Both the position numbers and the translations under genes were made by a program. Shown here piece after piece: positions 1 through 11,336 of a DNA stretch of 64,000 nt. This stretch comes from Euptelea pleiosperma. Its lineage: Eukaryota > Streptophyta > Magnoliopsida > Ranunculales > Eupteleaceae. Within the stretch, counting starts at the first letter, position 1. Each line of letters starts with the position of its first letter. The notes beneath the pieces are model-generated. The model did not search any database, was not told where the DNA came from, and saw only the letters and a program-made list of their open reading frames with translations. The DNA lies in the NCBI GenBank assembly GCA_035048495.1, contig CM068548.1, positions 1,488,001-1,552,000 of the forward strand, written 5' to 3'.

Positions 1-880
1 GGTTATTTTTCATTTTTCTCCAATGAGCTGCGTTAAAACCCTAAAACAAAGACCGTGGTGACTCTGGTGAATCACCCTCCCCTCTGGCTTACATTTAACT
101 CCGGCGACCAACCGCGATCCTCCGGTGGCCAACAACGACTTTCCACGACGTTCGGCGACACATGTACAATTTTTGTTTTTTCCCTTTTTCTCTCGTTTTT
201 CTTCTCCGGCGACACAGTCTAACCTCTAGATGGACATACAGACCCAAAATTATCTTGATTAGTGATTTCTAAGCATTGGATTGGAGTCATTTTCGTGGGT
301 TGATTTTTAACCCACCAATCATGTTGATTTTTGGTTTGATTAGGTCTTCGTGGGTTGATTCTAACCCACTAATTGGGTTGATTTTTGGTCTGATTAGGTC
401 TTCGTGGCTTGTTTTTGTGGGTTGATTTTTGACCCACTAATCAGGCTGATTTTTGCTTCGTGGGTTGGTTTCTCTACAAAGATTGCTCCACTATAGTCAT
501 TGTTTTTCTTCTCGGACGACACATAGTCATCCTGTAAGACGGTCAAACTTCAGTCTTGCACTAAGTACAATCCCAATGTTATCACGATGCCATACTGAAG
601 TTCTTCTACATAGAAATCTTCATAGAGCACAAAAACTGAAAGATTATAGTTAATGAAAACTTTCAAATTGTAGTTTAGTAGGGTCGGGTCTAAAATAGTA
701 GAGTTGTTTAATAGTTTGTTCTCTTTGCTCACAATTCTAGCTTGTTTCTAGCTAGACAGTTATGTATGCATGAATATACGTATGTGCAGTGTGTCTTTGT
801 TTTAATAAGAAGAATTAAGATCCAGAGGGCTCCATTACATTTGATGATAATAGCAGTAGAATAACAAATATGTGTATGTA
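1..880. other. Intergenic or intronic DNA, no gene recognised
   Basis: No reading frame here resembles a known protein. The stretch holds short imperfect repeats at about 240-475 (listed separately) and otherwise unremarkable AT-rich sequence. If RTEL1 exons lie upstream of the window, this could be intron sequence. Confidence 0.4.
240..475. repeat. Imperfect short tandem repeats with TGGGTTGATTTT motif
   Basis: The motif CGTGGGTTGATTYTAACCCAC recurs about every 55-60 bases (near 295, 352 and 415), interleaved with TTTTTGGTYTGATTAGGTCTT. TGGGTT followed by AACCCA gives each unit a small inverted repeat. Similar wording ('gattagtgatttctaagc.ttggattgg') recurs at 35200-35290 and 35740-35820, so this is probably part of a dispersed repeat. 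Confidence 0.6.
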
Positions 881-1009
881 ATGAATTTTGCCAATTTTCC
901 CGACTTCACCCCTTGTTGATTTATTGCTGAATCCTGAATTTGTGACTAGGGCTGTCAGAGGTAGGGGATAAGGTAGAAGCTCTCTAAGCTGTGTAGATAA
1001 GGATAAATT

Positions 1010-1760
1010 GAGGTGTGAGCATTGTGGGAAGACACGACACACAAAGGACCTGTTGGGAAATTCATGGTAGACCCCAAATGAGATCCACTACCAACTCTAG
1101 TAAGGGTAGTGGTAGGTCTATAGGCTCGAGTTGGTCTACTACCCATCCCATTATCAGCTCCTCATCTTCCCCTTCTGCCACTGATGGACCTAACCTCTCC
1201 TGGAATGAAGTTGAGGCACTTCGCCATTTCATGGCCAAAATGGAGACCCCTACTGCTATCTCGTTAGATGCACACTCAGGTACCTTCTCAGCTTTCAGCG
1301 CTTCCATTTCCTCCTCTGGTCCCTCTTAGATCATTGATTCAATAACTTCTAATCATATGACTGGTATGCATTCCCTTTTCTCGTCCTACCATAAATGTTC
1401 TGGCCAAGATAAAGTTAAAATTTTTGATGGGTCTATTTCTTCCATATCTGGGAAATGGGGAGTTATGGCCACTCCATCTATGCATCTTTCTACTGTTCTT
1501 CACGTACCAAATTTTGCTACTAACCTCTTATCTTTCAGTAGTATTACAAAATCTTTGAATTGCAGTGTTACTTTCTTTCCTTCTTATTGTGTGTTTCACG
1601 ACTTGGAGATGAAGAGGATGATTGGCAGTGGTCGTGAGGAAAGTGACTTGTATCTGTTGGACTTCTCACCTCATTCCCCATCACATACTCATCACTCTAC
1701 TACAAAAGGGAGCGACTTGGAAAACTTGTTGGAGTTGCACCGTCGTTTCGGCCATCCTCC
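1010..1760 (+). pseudogene. Copia-1 gag zinc knuckle and protease remnant
   Basis: A CX2CX4H knuckle (CEHCGKTRH) starts near 1014 but a frameshift at about 1045 moves the final Cys into another frame. After a stop at 1327 the protease region reads IIDSITSNHMTG, where the intact relative in this window has [12 protein letters not shown]. The catalytic Asp-Ser remains but the Gly-Ala and second Asp are gone, by changes mostly of the G-to-A type. The protease C-terminus follows to about 1700, and the start of the pre-integrase finger (LHRRFGH) lies near 1735. Confidence 0.75.
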
Positions 1761-2620
1761 TTTTTTTTCTTTTGAAAGGGATGTTTCCCTAGTTGTTTCC
1801 ATCATCTGGATCTTGTTCCACTCTTTTTTGTGAAGCATGTGAGCTTGCTAAACATTGTAAAACCTCATGCCTTGTTAGTGGAAATTGGAGTAATTCCCTT
1901 TTTGAGATTGTCCATTCTGATGTATGGGGCCCCTCTCCCACGACTTCTTTATTTGGTTTTCAATATGCTGTGACCTTTATTGATTATCATTCTCATGTTA
2001 CATGGGTGTATCTCTTAAAGGCTAAGAATGAAGTTTTTTGTCTTTTAAGTCGTTCTATCAGATTGTATGTACCCAATTTGATACTAAGATTAAAATTCTC
2101 CGTTCTGATAATGGGGGAGAATACTTTTCTAGTTGTGTCTCCTCTCTTTCCGAGCATGGCATTATTTTCTAAACCTCTTGTGTTGGCACTCCACAATAGA
2201 GTGGGGTGGCTAAAAGGAAGTATCACCACCTTCTTGAAATCGCGAGAGTCCTTATGTTTGCTATGAACATTCCATTTTTTTTTGGTTCGATGCTGTCCTT
2301 ACTGCCTCCTTTCTTATTAATCGTATCCCCTCTCTCATTCTAGGTTTTAAATCCCCTATTGCGGTTCTCTCTCCTCAAACTCCTCTATTCCTTCTTCCTC
2401 CGCGGGTTTTTGGGTGTATTTGCTATGTTCATCTCTCCAATTCAGCCCGCTCCAAGCTTGATTCCAAAGCTCCCAGACGTGTGTTTCTTGGGTATTCCCC
2501 AACTTAAAAGAGCTACAAATGTTTTCATCCCTCTACCAGAAAGAGGTTTTGTCTCTATGGATGTCACATTCTATGAATCCACTCCCTATTTCATTGATCG
2601 GAAGACCTCTCTTTAAGGGG
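1725..2620 (+). pseudogene. Copia-1 integrase remnant
   Basis: The pre-integrase zinc finger is split between two frames (H..H near 1737-1755, CEACELAKH near 1835). HSDVWGPSP near 1914 is the first catalytic-Asp motif of the rve integrase core. The second Asp motif near 2100 is shifted out of frame. A further C-terminal integrase piece lies in 2440-2620. Broken by at least three frame changes. Confidence 0.75.
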
Positions 2621-2829
2621 AGCATTCCAGAGAGGAAGAGATGCTTTCCCATGTTCTTCCTCATTGGAGAAGAAACCCAATGCTGAGGTGGAGCCTAGTG
2701 GAGAGAAGGTCTTGAAAGTGTACTCACAGTGACGTCGAGACCAGACCACTTCCCTTACGCCTTGTCAACAGACCTCTTCTGACTTAGCTAATCCTCCTAT
2801 CATCTTCCCTCCAGTTATTGAATTAGATC

Positions 2830-4300
2830 TCGCTATGGTTGTCCGAAAGGGAGTTTGTTCTTGTACCCAGCATCCTATCTCTAACTTTGTTTCTTATAAT
2901 TCCTTATCTTCTAGTTGTCGTGCCTTTGCTTCTACTCTCTCTTCGATTTCTTTGCCTCGCAGTGTTTCTGATGCTCTCTCACACCCCAAATGGAAATAAG
3001 CGATTTGTAAGATGTGTGCTCTTGACAAAAATAACACATGGGAATTTGTTGAGTTGCCAAAAGGAAAGTAGTTAGTAGGATGCAAGTGGGTGTTTATTGT
3101 GAAACACCTTCCAGATGGATCCATGGAAAGGTATAAGGCCTGCCTTGTTGCAAAGGGATCAAACATATGGAGTTGATTAGCAGGACACATTCGCTCTAGT
3201 CGCAAAAATGAACTCGGTCCGAGTCTTATTGTCGTTTGCTGCCATCTCAACTGGTTTCTACTACAATTTGATGTGAAAATTCTGACAGTGGATCATTTAA
3301 TCTCTAGAGGCTTCTATATAATTGATTACTATTCGATGTGCAAGCGACATGGGGAATCTTTAATCACCTTATGTTACATTGCGCAGTAGCCAGGGAGTTA
3401 TGTTCTTCTTTTCTCCTGGAATTTGGAATGTCTTGGGTGATGCTGGGTTCATTTATAGAGCTTCTTGTTAGTTGGAACACTGAGGACGTTTTCTCTGGAG
3501 GATGCTGCCCTTTGCGACTGTCTGGGGTATATGGAGGGAGATAAACTAGAGAACCTTCAAAGATAAAAGTGGAGATTTGCCCTTGATTATTCTCAGCATT
3601 AAGGGGTTGATTTTCCTTTGGTCTAAGGTGTTTGCAGAGTGTAGAGGGGTTTTCTTTGAAGATTTTGTATTTCGTTGGGATACTCTTTGCTCTATGGATG
3701 TTTGATGTTAGAATTATCCCCAGTTTGCTTTTAATGTCTTTGTTACTTTTTGCTGCTTTTGTTGTTTGCCTTGACTGTGTCTATTGTAGGTCACCTCGAC
3801 CTCTTTACTCTTTAGCTGATTGATTGTTTTGATTGGTTTTTACCTTATTAATGAAGTTTATACGTATCAAAAAAATGCCTTCCTACATGGCAACTTGGAA
3901 GAAGTGTACATGAGACTATCTCCTGGCTTCAAATTACCCACCTCAGAAGGTAAAGGGTGTAAGTTGAAGGCTCTATATGGGTTAAAACAGTCACCGAGGG
4001 CGTGGTTTGAAAGGTTTAACAGTGCCATGGTGCAGTATGGGTATAAGTAGAGGTAGGCCGACCATACCTTATTCATTAAGCGTAAAGAAGGGAAGGTTTC
4101 GGCTCTCATTGTTCATGTTGATGAGATAGTTATGATAGGGATGACTTGGAAGAGATGTCTTAGCTGAAAAGGAAAGTAGCAAAATAATTTGAGATCAAGG
4201 ACCTAGGGCAGTTGAAATACTTCCTAGGGATTGAAGTTGTCAGATCAAGGGCATCTTTATCTCAGAAAGGAAATATGTCCTTGACTTACTAAAGGCGACT
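2830..4300 (+). pseudogene. Copia-1 reverse transcriptase remnant, split by a LINE fragment
   Basis: Typical copia RT start (KHPISNFVSY-like) near 2870, then WEFVELPKGK and the GCKWV motif at 3040-3090 with in-frame stops. After the LINE fragment, the RT resumes at about 3876 with NAFLHGNLEEVYM and [18 protein letters not shown]. The catalytic motif, YVDD in copia-2, reads HVDE near 4110, so the polymerase centre is lost. The LINE interrupts immediately after the FDVK codons. Confidence 0.8.
3280..3875 (+). mobile_element. LINE (L1-type) 3' fragment nested in copia-1
   Basis: Frames across this stretch read the C-terminal zf-RVT region and tail of a plant L1 element (NHLMLHCAVARELC near 3365, then FGMSWVM, WGIWREIN and SIKGLIFLWSKVFAECRG). 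It ends with an L1-like tail TATCAAAAAAA at 3865-3875. It lies exactly between the copia codons FDVK and NAFLHG, so it is a later insertion. The host-site A run hides the target duplication. The same tail family is seen at 7391-11795. Confidence 0.8.
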
Positions 4301-5066
4301 GGCATATTGGGCTGCAAACCCATTGACACCCCAATTGAGCAAAATCACCGCTTAAGTGATAGTGATGAAGAACCCCTTATTGATGTCGGAAGATATCAAA
4401 GATTAGTTGGCCGTCTCATATATCTCTCCTTTACTCGATCTGACATTGCATATGTTGTCAGTGTTGTCAACCAGTTCATGCACTCTCCCAATACTTCTCA
4501 CCTTGAGGCCATTTTTAGGATTCTTAGAGACTTGAAGTCCGCTCGAAAGAAAATGGTGCTATTTGCATGCCATGGCCACTTGAGAGTGGAGGCCTACACT
4601 GATGCTGATTGGGTTGGCTCTGTCACCGACATGGGATCTATCTTCGGGTCTTGCACATTGGTTGGTGGCAACATTGTCACCTGGAGGAGCAAGAAACAGT
4701 CTGTTGTTGCAAAATTGAGTGCAGAGGCCGAGTTTAGGTCTCTGACACATGGTCTATGTGAGCTGTTATGGTTATAGATTCTATTAAGAGAGTTGGGATT
4801 TCTTGTTAAGGAGCCAATGAGCTTGTATTGTGATAATAAAGCGACCATCAGTATTGCTCATAATCCTATTCAGCATGACAAGTCACTGAATTAGACGTAT
4901 TGAGGTGGACCGACATTTCATAAAGGAGAAGCTACGTTCTTGCTTGATTTGCACCCCCTTTGTGAAGAGCGAAGAACAACTTGCTGATATCTTTACAAAA
5001 GGAATTAGCAAGTCCCACTTTCATAGTATCTTGGGTAAGCTGGGCATGTATAACATCTATGCCCTA
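4300..5066 (+). pseudogene. Copia-1 RNase H remnant
   Basis: The frame 4307-4777 reads from the RT thumb (GCKPIDTPIEQNHRL) into RNase H ([30 protein letters not shown]), including the Asp of TDADW and the Glu of SAEAE. It ends at a TAG near 4777 where copia-2 reads on. The remaining C-terminal part ([24 protein letters not shown]) continues with one frameshift to about 5066. This is the best kept part of the element. Confidence 0.8.
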
Positions 5067-5067
5067 G

Positions 5068-5079
5068 CTTGAGGGGGAG
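5068..5079 (+). other. Copia-1 polypurine tract
   Basis: CTTGAGGGGGAG directly precedes TGTAGAGATTAT, the expected order of plus-strand primer then 3' LTR. The copia-2 element has the equivalent TTGAGGGGTAG. Confidence 0.75.
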
Positions 5080-5360
5080 TGTAGAGATTATATGTTCTGT
5101 AGTCTTGAGGGGTAGTCTTGTCTTTTCTTTATTTCTTACTTTGGTTGTTTTTATTTCTCTTGTAAGGGCATTTATGTCCATTCTGGTTCTTATGCTTTTA
5201 ATATAATCAAAGTGCGCTCTCGTATGATGAGAACCAACTCATTTTTCCCTTATTTCTTCTTCTCCTCCTTTGTCTTCCCTTTCCCTCTTCATCACCTCTT
5301 CTTGCTTCCACTGACCTCCATATCCATCTTCCAACTATGATCTCCTCATCACCAATCCTA
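5080..5360 (+). mobile_element. Probable 3' LTR of copia-1
   Basis: The stretch begins TGTAGAGATTAT right after the polypurine tract and has a pyrimidine-rich second half like the copia-2 LTR. No partner LTR was found on the left, so the right boundary is only estimated. Confidence 0.5.
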
Positions 5361-5724
5361 TGCGTGTGTAGAAGACAATCAAGGAGAAGGCCTGCAATGC
5401 CCTTTTGTTGAAGGTGTGAAATTTGAACCATTTGCAAGTCCAAGATTATTTGGAAGAGTGAAGAAATTTGTTTATTTTTGGGAGTGGTTTCCAAAAGAAT
5501 TTGCATGGTGCGGATGCCTTGCAAGGAAGTGTTGCATCTTCCGTCGAAGATCAACAACTACTCCAAGTATTTCAAAGATGATGATTGATGGAAGACTTTT
5601 GATATTGCTCTTGCAGAAAGGAGTTTGGTGTTGAAGCCAAGGGAGGAGTCCTAACTATCTAAAGGTCCAGGTCAATTTGTCTGCATCTGAATTCGAGGTC
5701 GAATTCTTTTCAAGCAGTAGGGTT
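5361..5724. other. Unassigned sequence
   Basis: A 72-codon frame at 5416-5634 has no recognisable relative. Nothing else was seen between the copia-1 end and the LTR-Z remnant. Confidence 0.3.
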
Positions 5725-6319
5725 TGATGAAGGAGCATTCTATTGGATAGTCTGTTATTGTTTTTTTAGCCTTAGTTTTCATATTTTTTAGCCTTTAGGG
5801 TGTTTTTGTAATTAGCCCAAAGTTAGGGGCTCATTATAATTTTGTTTAGTTGTTAGGTTGCAGTCTTTTGTTTGAGCCATTGGATTAGACAGATGGTTGA
5901 GATTAGGAGGGTTTAATACAGGAGCATTCTACTGGATAGTCTGCTATTGCTTTTTAGACCTAGTTTTCATATCTTTTAGCCTTTAGGGTGTTTTTGCAAT
6001 TAGCCCAAAGTTAGGGGTTCATTATAATTTTGCTTAGTGGTTAGGTTGCAGTCTTTTATTTGAGCCATTGGATTAGATGAATGGTTGAGATTAGATTAGG
6101 TTATTTTAGTATTATATAAACTCTTTTGGATGTAATTTTTGAGAATGGCTTATTATGAAAGAAATAGAAATCTCTTGTGTTGCGAAATCACTCTATCTTT
6201 GTGCGAATCCAAGCTAACTTGGTGTGAAGCCAAGGCAATCTCCTCCATGTCGCTCTCTCTCTCTATCATCTTCTCCCATTATCATCCCTGAAATTGCAGA
6301 ACGCTCTCGTCCTGCGTCA
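5725..6319 (+). mobile_element. Solo-LTR remnant, family Z, with internal duplication
   Basis: Starts TGATGAAGGAGCATT and ends CGTCCTGCGTCA, matching the ends of the complete Z solo LTR at 20812-21950 (opposite strand). Shared inner blocks include 'gcaattagc..aaagttag', 'attatataaactctttt' (a TATA-like stretch) and 'gtgtgaagccaagg'. A segment of about 185 bases (5725-5908) is repeated at 5909-6095 with small changes. No matching 5-base flanks were seen, so one end may be lost. Confidence 0.6.
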
Positions 6320-7390
6320 AAGAAGAGGGAAGAGAAGGAAGGGAGAGAATTTGAGAAAGGAAAAGGGGCAAGAAAATAAAAGAATAGGACAAAATAAGGT
6401 TTTCTTTGTTGTGTTAGTCGACACTTGGTTTTAAAATTTGACAAAATTCGGCGAAATTAGCTGAATTAATTCCGAATTTTGAATGACCGAATTAAAGTTT
6501 ACATGTATTAAAAAATTTACAAAAAATCGTTGAATTAATTCGTTTAATTCGAAGTAAACAGTACAAACTCGGCTAATTTCTCAAAGTTTAGTTTTTTTGT
6601 ACAATAATTGCAAAATTTTTCTCCGAATTAATTCGTTTAATTTGAAGTAAACAGTAAACTTAGAGAAGTTTGGAGAATTTTTGCCAAAACATTGGTAAAA
6701 CACATTGATTTTTAAGGATATGATAAAACAAGCATGATGAAACACTTATGACTCATTATATCATAAAAACAACCATGTAGAGCAACCTAAGCAAGTTTAC
6801 TACCGTTTCACTCATTTTGGCAAAAAATCTCCAAATTTCTCTAAGTTAGCGAATTTTTACAGACATTCTCTAAAATCGAATAGAACTTCCCCGAATTAAT
6901 TCTGAATTTTAACTGACCGAAGTTTAAGGCAAATTCGAAGTTTAGAACCTCCCTGCACCTTACTCAAACCATGTTGGAAATTATAATTCCTTTTAAGTGA
7001 AGGGTAATAGAGAGGAACATAACAGATAAGCTATGCAATAATGACACCGACATGTGTCTAGCTTTAGCAGCATGTTAAGGTAGTTAAGCTGTTGAATGAA
7101 TAAACTTGGTTTAAGGTAGTTAAGCCATTGCACAGAATAATAAATGGGTGAAGCATCTTTGCCATCATGTTGGATTCCCACTAAGCGGGTTTTGGTGCAA
7201 CTTCTAAATTTCTTTTCAGTTTTTTTCCCAATTGCTCGTAATATAATCTAGATTTACTATAGCTTATGAGCCTATGAGATTATGGCCATGCATATAACAT
7301 AACCCTATCGATGTGATGAGTTTCTAGATCTAGATTTATCGTAGATTATGAGCTTATTCAATTTTCCATTGTTAATAATATACATTATGT
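6320..7390. other. AT-rich sequence without recognised genes; possible MITE at 6427-6949
   Basis: At 6427 GGTTTTAAAATTTG and at 6936-6949 the complement of GGTTCTAAACTTCG form imperfect terminal inverted repeats about 520 bases apart. The inside is rich in 'gaattaattcg'. No convincing target duplication was found, so this is only a candidate. The remaining DNA to 7390 shows nothing recognisable. Confidence 0.35.
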
Positions 7391-7887
7391 GACCTTTGAT
7401 GGAAAGGAGGCTCCGATTTTTGATATTGTGTCATCCATCAAGGCTCTCCTCTACGTCTGGTCAAAGGTCTTTGTGTCACGCTCCCAAATCCGATATTTGG
7501 TCATATCGACCTTTCTCGTATCTTGAGGCGTGATCTGATCATACAAACGCACAGTTAAAGAAAATTGGTATCACGATGCAGCGGAAATTCACCGGATAAT
7601 TTTTTTTTCATTTTGTTTAAACAATCCATAAGACGAAACGCACTTCATTACACATTAATTGTAATGACCCTATTTCTAATAATATTATAGTAGACTTTTT
7701 ATAATACTTTGAACATTATATGTATGCCATTTTAAAGGTCTCAACAATAGCTTTCTATCGGTATCAAGTTCGTCCAAATCGGACGTGCGAGTCAAAAGTT
7801 ATTGTGTTTAGTTTCAGGCAACATTTTAAGTTTTTATTAAAATTCAAAAAAAGAAAAAGAAAAAAAAAGACAATTTTCAAAATTATA

Positions 7888-7939
7888 GTCCCACATCGGT
7901 TAAAAATAAAAAGTTCTGAGTTCTCAACCTCTATAAATA
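7888..7939 (+). promoter_or_regulatory. snRNA-like promoter elements in LTR U
   Basis: GTCCCACATCG (7888-7898) matches the plant snRNA upstream sequence element RTCCCACATCG. TATAAATA follows at 7932-7939, 33 bases after the element's end. That spacing is the one known for Pol II-type plant snRNA genes. The same pair is kept in V at 11337-11388 on the minus strand with identical spacing. Use as an LTR promoter is inferred. Confidence 0.6.
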
Positions 7940-8207
7940 CAAGGCCATGCCTTGAGAAAATTACATCAATTTGGGTATTTGCATTCTAACCCCTGAGGTA
8001 AGAATATTTGCAAAAAAGTCCCTCAACTAGAAGAAATTCTAGAAAATTCCCAGGAATTCCTGAAAATATTCAGGAGGTCCTTTGAAAAGTTTTTTTTGTG
8101 GGGCCTACTGCCTCGAGATACGCGATACCTCGAGATTCGCATCGTACGAGGTTCAAAGATTTTGGGATTCTAGCGTATTCACTGGTAAGTACATAATTAT
8201 TTATTTT

Positions 8208-8330
8208 ATGCATTTATTTAATTAATTAATTAATTAATTAATTAATTATTATTTATTTAATTAATTATTTATTTATTTAATTGATTAATTATTATTTATT
8301 TATTTATAAATATTATTTTTATTTATTTAT
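8208..8330. repeat. ATTA/TTTA-rich microsatellite
   Basis: Runs of ATTA and ATTT units inside LTR U. The V copy has a much shorter version near 11035-11060, so the tract expanded or shrank since the copies separated. Confidence 0.8.
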
Positions 8331-8804
8331 TTTTTTGAAATAGTAGAAAATTCACAGAATATTGTAGAAAAATTCTAGAAAATTCTATTATTTTTGGGGA
8401 AAATGTCTGAAAATGCTATTCTTGTTATCTGTTAAATTTTAGCAAGGAAAAATCCCAATTCTTGTATTTTCCACATAAAATGTGTAAATGCATTGATAAT
8501 TTCTTGTAATCTTAAAAACATGAAATTATGATAGATGAGGACATGTGTAATCTATTTAGTTAGATGAAGTCATGCTCAAATTCATTTAAAATGAGATATA
8601 TGCGTTTTTCATCCGTTTTATGTATTCGTTTTCTAAGATATTAATAGGGCTTAAATGTTCTTATTTTTAGTTTCAAAATGCAAAAATGGGAATGCTATGC
8701 ATGTAAAGATGTTTCTACAAACATTATTATTTTATGCATATAAATACGATTGATGACATGAATAAGAACGTGATTGGGAATGTGGAATATCAGATTAGTT
8801 GGAA

Positions 8805-8950
8805 TCAGGCGTTGTCTCATTTCTTCGAGACCCCTTGGGGTTTTAGTCCCCTAAAGCATCAGGCGTTGTCTTATTTCCTTAAAACCCCTTGGGGTTCCAG
8901 TCCCCTAAAGAAGAGGCGTTGTCTCATTCATGAGACCCCTCGGGTATTTA
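8805..8950 (+). repeat. Three tandem repeats in LTR U
   Basis: The unit 'caggcgttgtctcatttc' plus 'gaccccttggggttttag' recurs three times, the last shortened. The same array is present inverted in V (10410-10555). Together with flanking bases it leaves a 100-codon frame open in both copies (8734-9036 and the complement of 10322-10624). Confidence 0.75.
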
Positions 8951-11336
8951 TACCTAAAAGAAAATTAGGGAATCCGGAGAGAGGATACCTAATGAAACAA
9001 TTAGTGTGCACATTAGGGAGTTTACTTGTGGACTAGAAGTGTTGACATCGTACACTATGACCGATGGAATGTTGGTACGAAATACATCAGAATTGATAGT
9101 TTGACTTTATAGAAATGGTCACGGGTATTCCGATAAGAGAAAGGTTGACTATTATATGAAAAGACTTCATTGTATTCGAAGTTATACGTAAGTAATTGAT
9201 GGAGAGTTGAGTTTTATCGAATTACATGTGAAATACATTTGCAAATTGTATTTGTTTTAAAATAAACAAAAGTCGCTGATTTAAGTGGATTTTACGCATG
9301 AGGAATGTACTTACTGGGCCCTAGCTCATCGTTTTAAAATGTTTTGTTTTCAGGAAAGGATAAGGGGAAGTTGGACTGATGCTTCCAGCATTTCTGTTGA
9401 TAGACTTGTGCTTTTGACGATGTTATATTTTGTTTAATTCTTCTATCTTGTAGAAGGATACATGAGTTATGTAGGTCCTTTGACCGTTTAGTAACATGTA
9501 TTTGGGAGTACGATATATATACAATGTTTTCTTTTGGATGGGCATATTACGGTTTTGTTTGAAGTAAGACATCCTCTAACATTATTAATGTGTCAATGAG
9601 GTGCGTTTCGTCTTATGAATTGTTTAAACAAAATGAAAAAAAAATTATCCGGTGTATTTCCGCTGCATCGTGATACCAGTTTTGTTTAACTGTGCGTTTG
9701 TATGATCAGATCGCGCCTCAAGATACGAGAAAGGTCGATATGACCTAATATCGGATTTGGGGGCGTGACATTAATAATGTTAGAGGATCTCTCACCTCAA
9801 ACAAAACCATAATATGCCCATCCAAAAGAAAATATTGTATATATATCGTACTCCCAAATACATGTTACTAAACGGTTAAACGACCTACATAACTCATGTA
9901 TCCTTCTACAAGATAGAAGAATTAAACAAAATATAACATCGTCTCTAGCACAAGTCTATCAACAGAAATGTTGGAAGCATCAGACCAACTTCCCCTTATC
10001 ATTTCCTGAAAACAAAACATTTTAAAACGATGAGCTAGGGCCCAGTAAGTAAATTCCTCATGCGTAAAACCACTTAAATCAGTGACTTTTGTTTATTTTA
10101 AAACAAATATGATTTGCAAATGAATTTCACATGTCATTCGATAAAACTCAATTCTCCATCAATTACTTACGTATATCTTTGAATACAATGATGACTTTTC
10201 ACAAAACAGTCAACATTTCTCTTATCAGAATACCCGTGACCATTTCTATACAGTCAAACTATCAATTTTGATGTATTCAGTACCAACATTCCATCGGTCC
10301 TAGTGTACGATGTCAACACTTCTAGTCCACAAGTAAACTCCCTAATGTGCGCACTAATTGTTTCATTAGGTATCCTCTCTCCGGATTCCCTAATTTTCTT
10401 TTAGGTATAAATACCCGAGGGGTCTTATGAATGAGACAACGCCTCTTCTTTAGGGGACTGGAACCCCAAGGGGTCTTAAGGAAAGAAGACAACGCTTGAT
10501 ATTTTAGGGGACTAAAACCCCAAGGGGTCTCAAAGAAATGAGACAACGCCTGATTCCAACTAATCTGATATTCCACATTCCCAATCACGTTCTTATTCAT
10601 GTCCTTAATCGTATTTATATGCATAAAATAATAATGTTTGTAGAAACATCTTTACATGCATAACATTCATATTTTTGCATTTTGAAACTAAAAATAAGAA
10701 CATTTAAGCCCTATTAATATCTTAGAAAGCAAATACATAAAACGGATGAAAAACGCATATATCTCATTTTAAATGAATTTGAGCATGACTTCATCCAACT
10801 AAATAGATTACACATGCCCTCATCTATCATAATTTCATGCTTTTAAGATTACAAGAAATTATCAATGCATTTACACATTTTATGTGGAAAATACAGAAAT
10901 TGGGATTTTTCCTTGCTAAAATTTAACAGATAACAAGAATAATATTTTCAGACATTTTCCCCAAAAATAATAGAATTTTCTAGAATTTTTCTAAAATATT
11001 ATGTGAATTTTCTACTATTTAAAAAAAAAAAAAATTTATAAATAAATAATTAATTAAATAAATAAAGGTATAAAATAAATAACTATGTACTTACCAGTGA
11101 ATACGCTAGAATCCCAAATCCTTGAATTTCGTACGATGTGAATCTCGAGGTAGTGCGCATCTCGAGGTAGTAAGCCCCACAAAAAACTTTTCAAAGGACC
11201 TCATGAATATTTTCAGGAATTCCTAGGAATTTTCTAGAATTTCTTCTAGTTGAGGGATTTTTTTGCAAATATTCTTACCTCAGGGGTTAGAATGCAAATA
11301 CCCAAATTGATGTAATTTTCTCAAGGCATGGCCTTG

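Larger units (their letters stand above)
885..5360 (+). mobile_element. Degenerate Ty1/copia retrotransposon (copia-1)
   Basis: Collinear remains of a copia polyprotein are read in all three + frames: zinc knuckle, protease, integrase, reverse transcriptase, RNase H, then a polypurine tract and an LTR-like end. Residues align by eye with the better preserved copia-2 at 25822-32296, so both belong to one family or close families. Every domain carries stops or frameshifts and no 5' LTR was seen, so the copy is dead and 5'-truncated. A LINE 3' fragment interrupts it at about 3280-3875. The right end is uncertain because the LTR end could not be fixed. Confidence 0.85.
7660..9770 (+). mobile_element. 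Inner solo LTR 'U', inverted inside V
   Basis: A complete 2111-base LTR running TGTAATGACC to GCGTGACA, flanked by TTAAT at 7655-7659 and 9771-9775. The flanks are the direct duplication of a site inside V. U and V are the same family in opposite orientation, so the region is a near-perfect palindrome with arms of about 1.85 kb. The + orientation is taken as sense because of TATAAATA at 7932. A stretch of ATTA repeats lies at about 8208-8330, and three repeats of a 50-60 base unit at 8805-8950. Confidence 0.9.

Noticed and set aside
1015..1329. Ser-rich 104-codon frame as a host gene
   Set aside because: It is the frameshifted continuation of copia-1 gag after the zinc knuckle.
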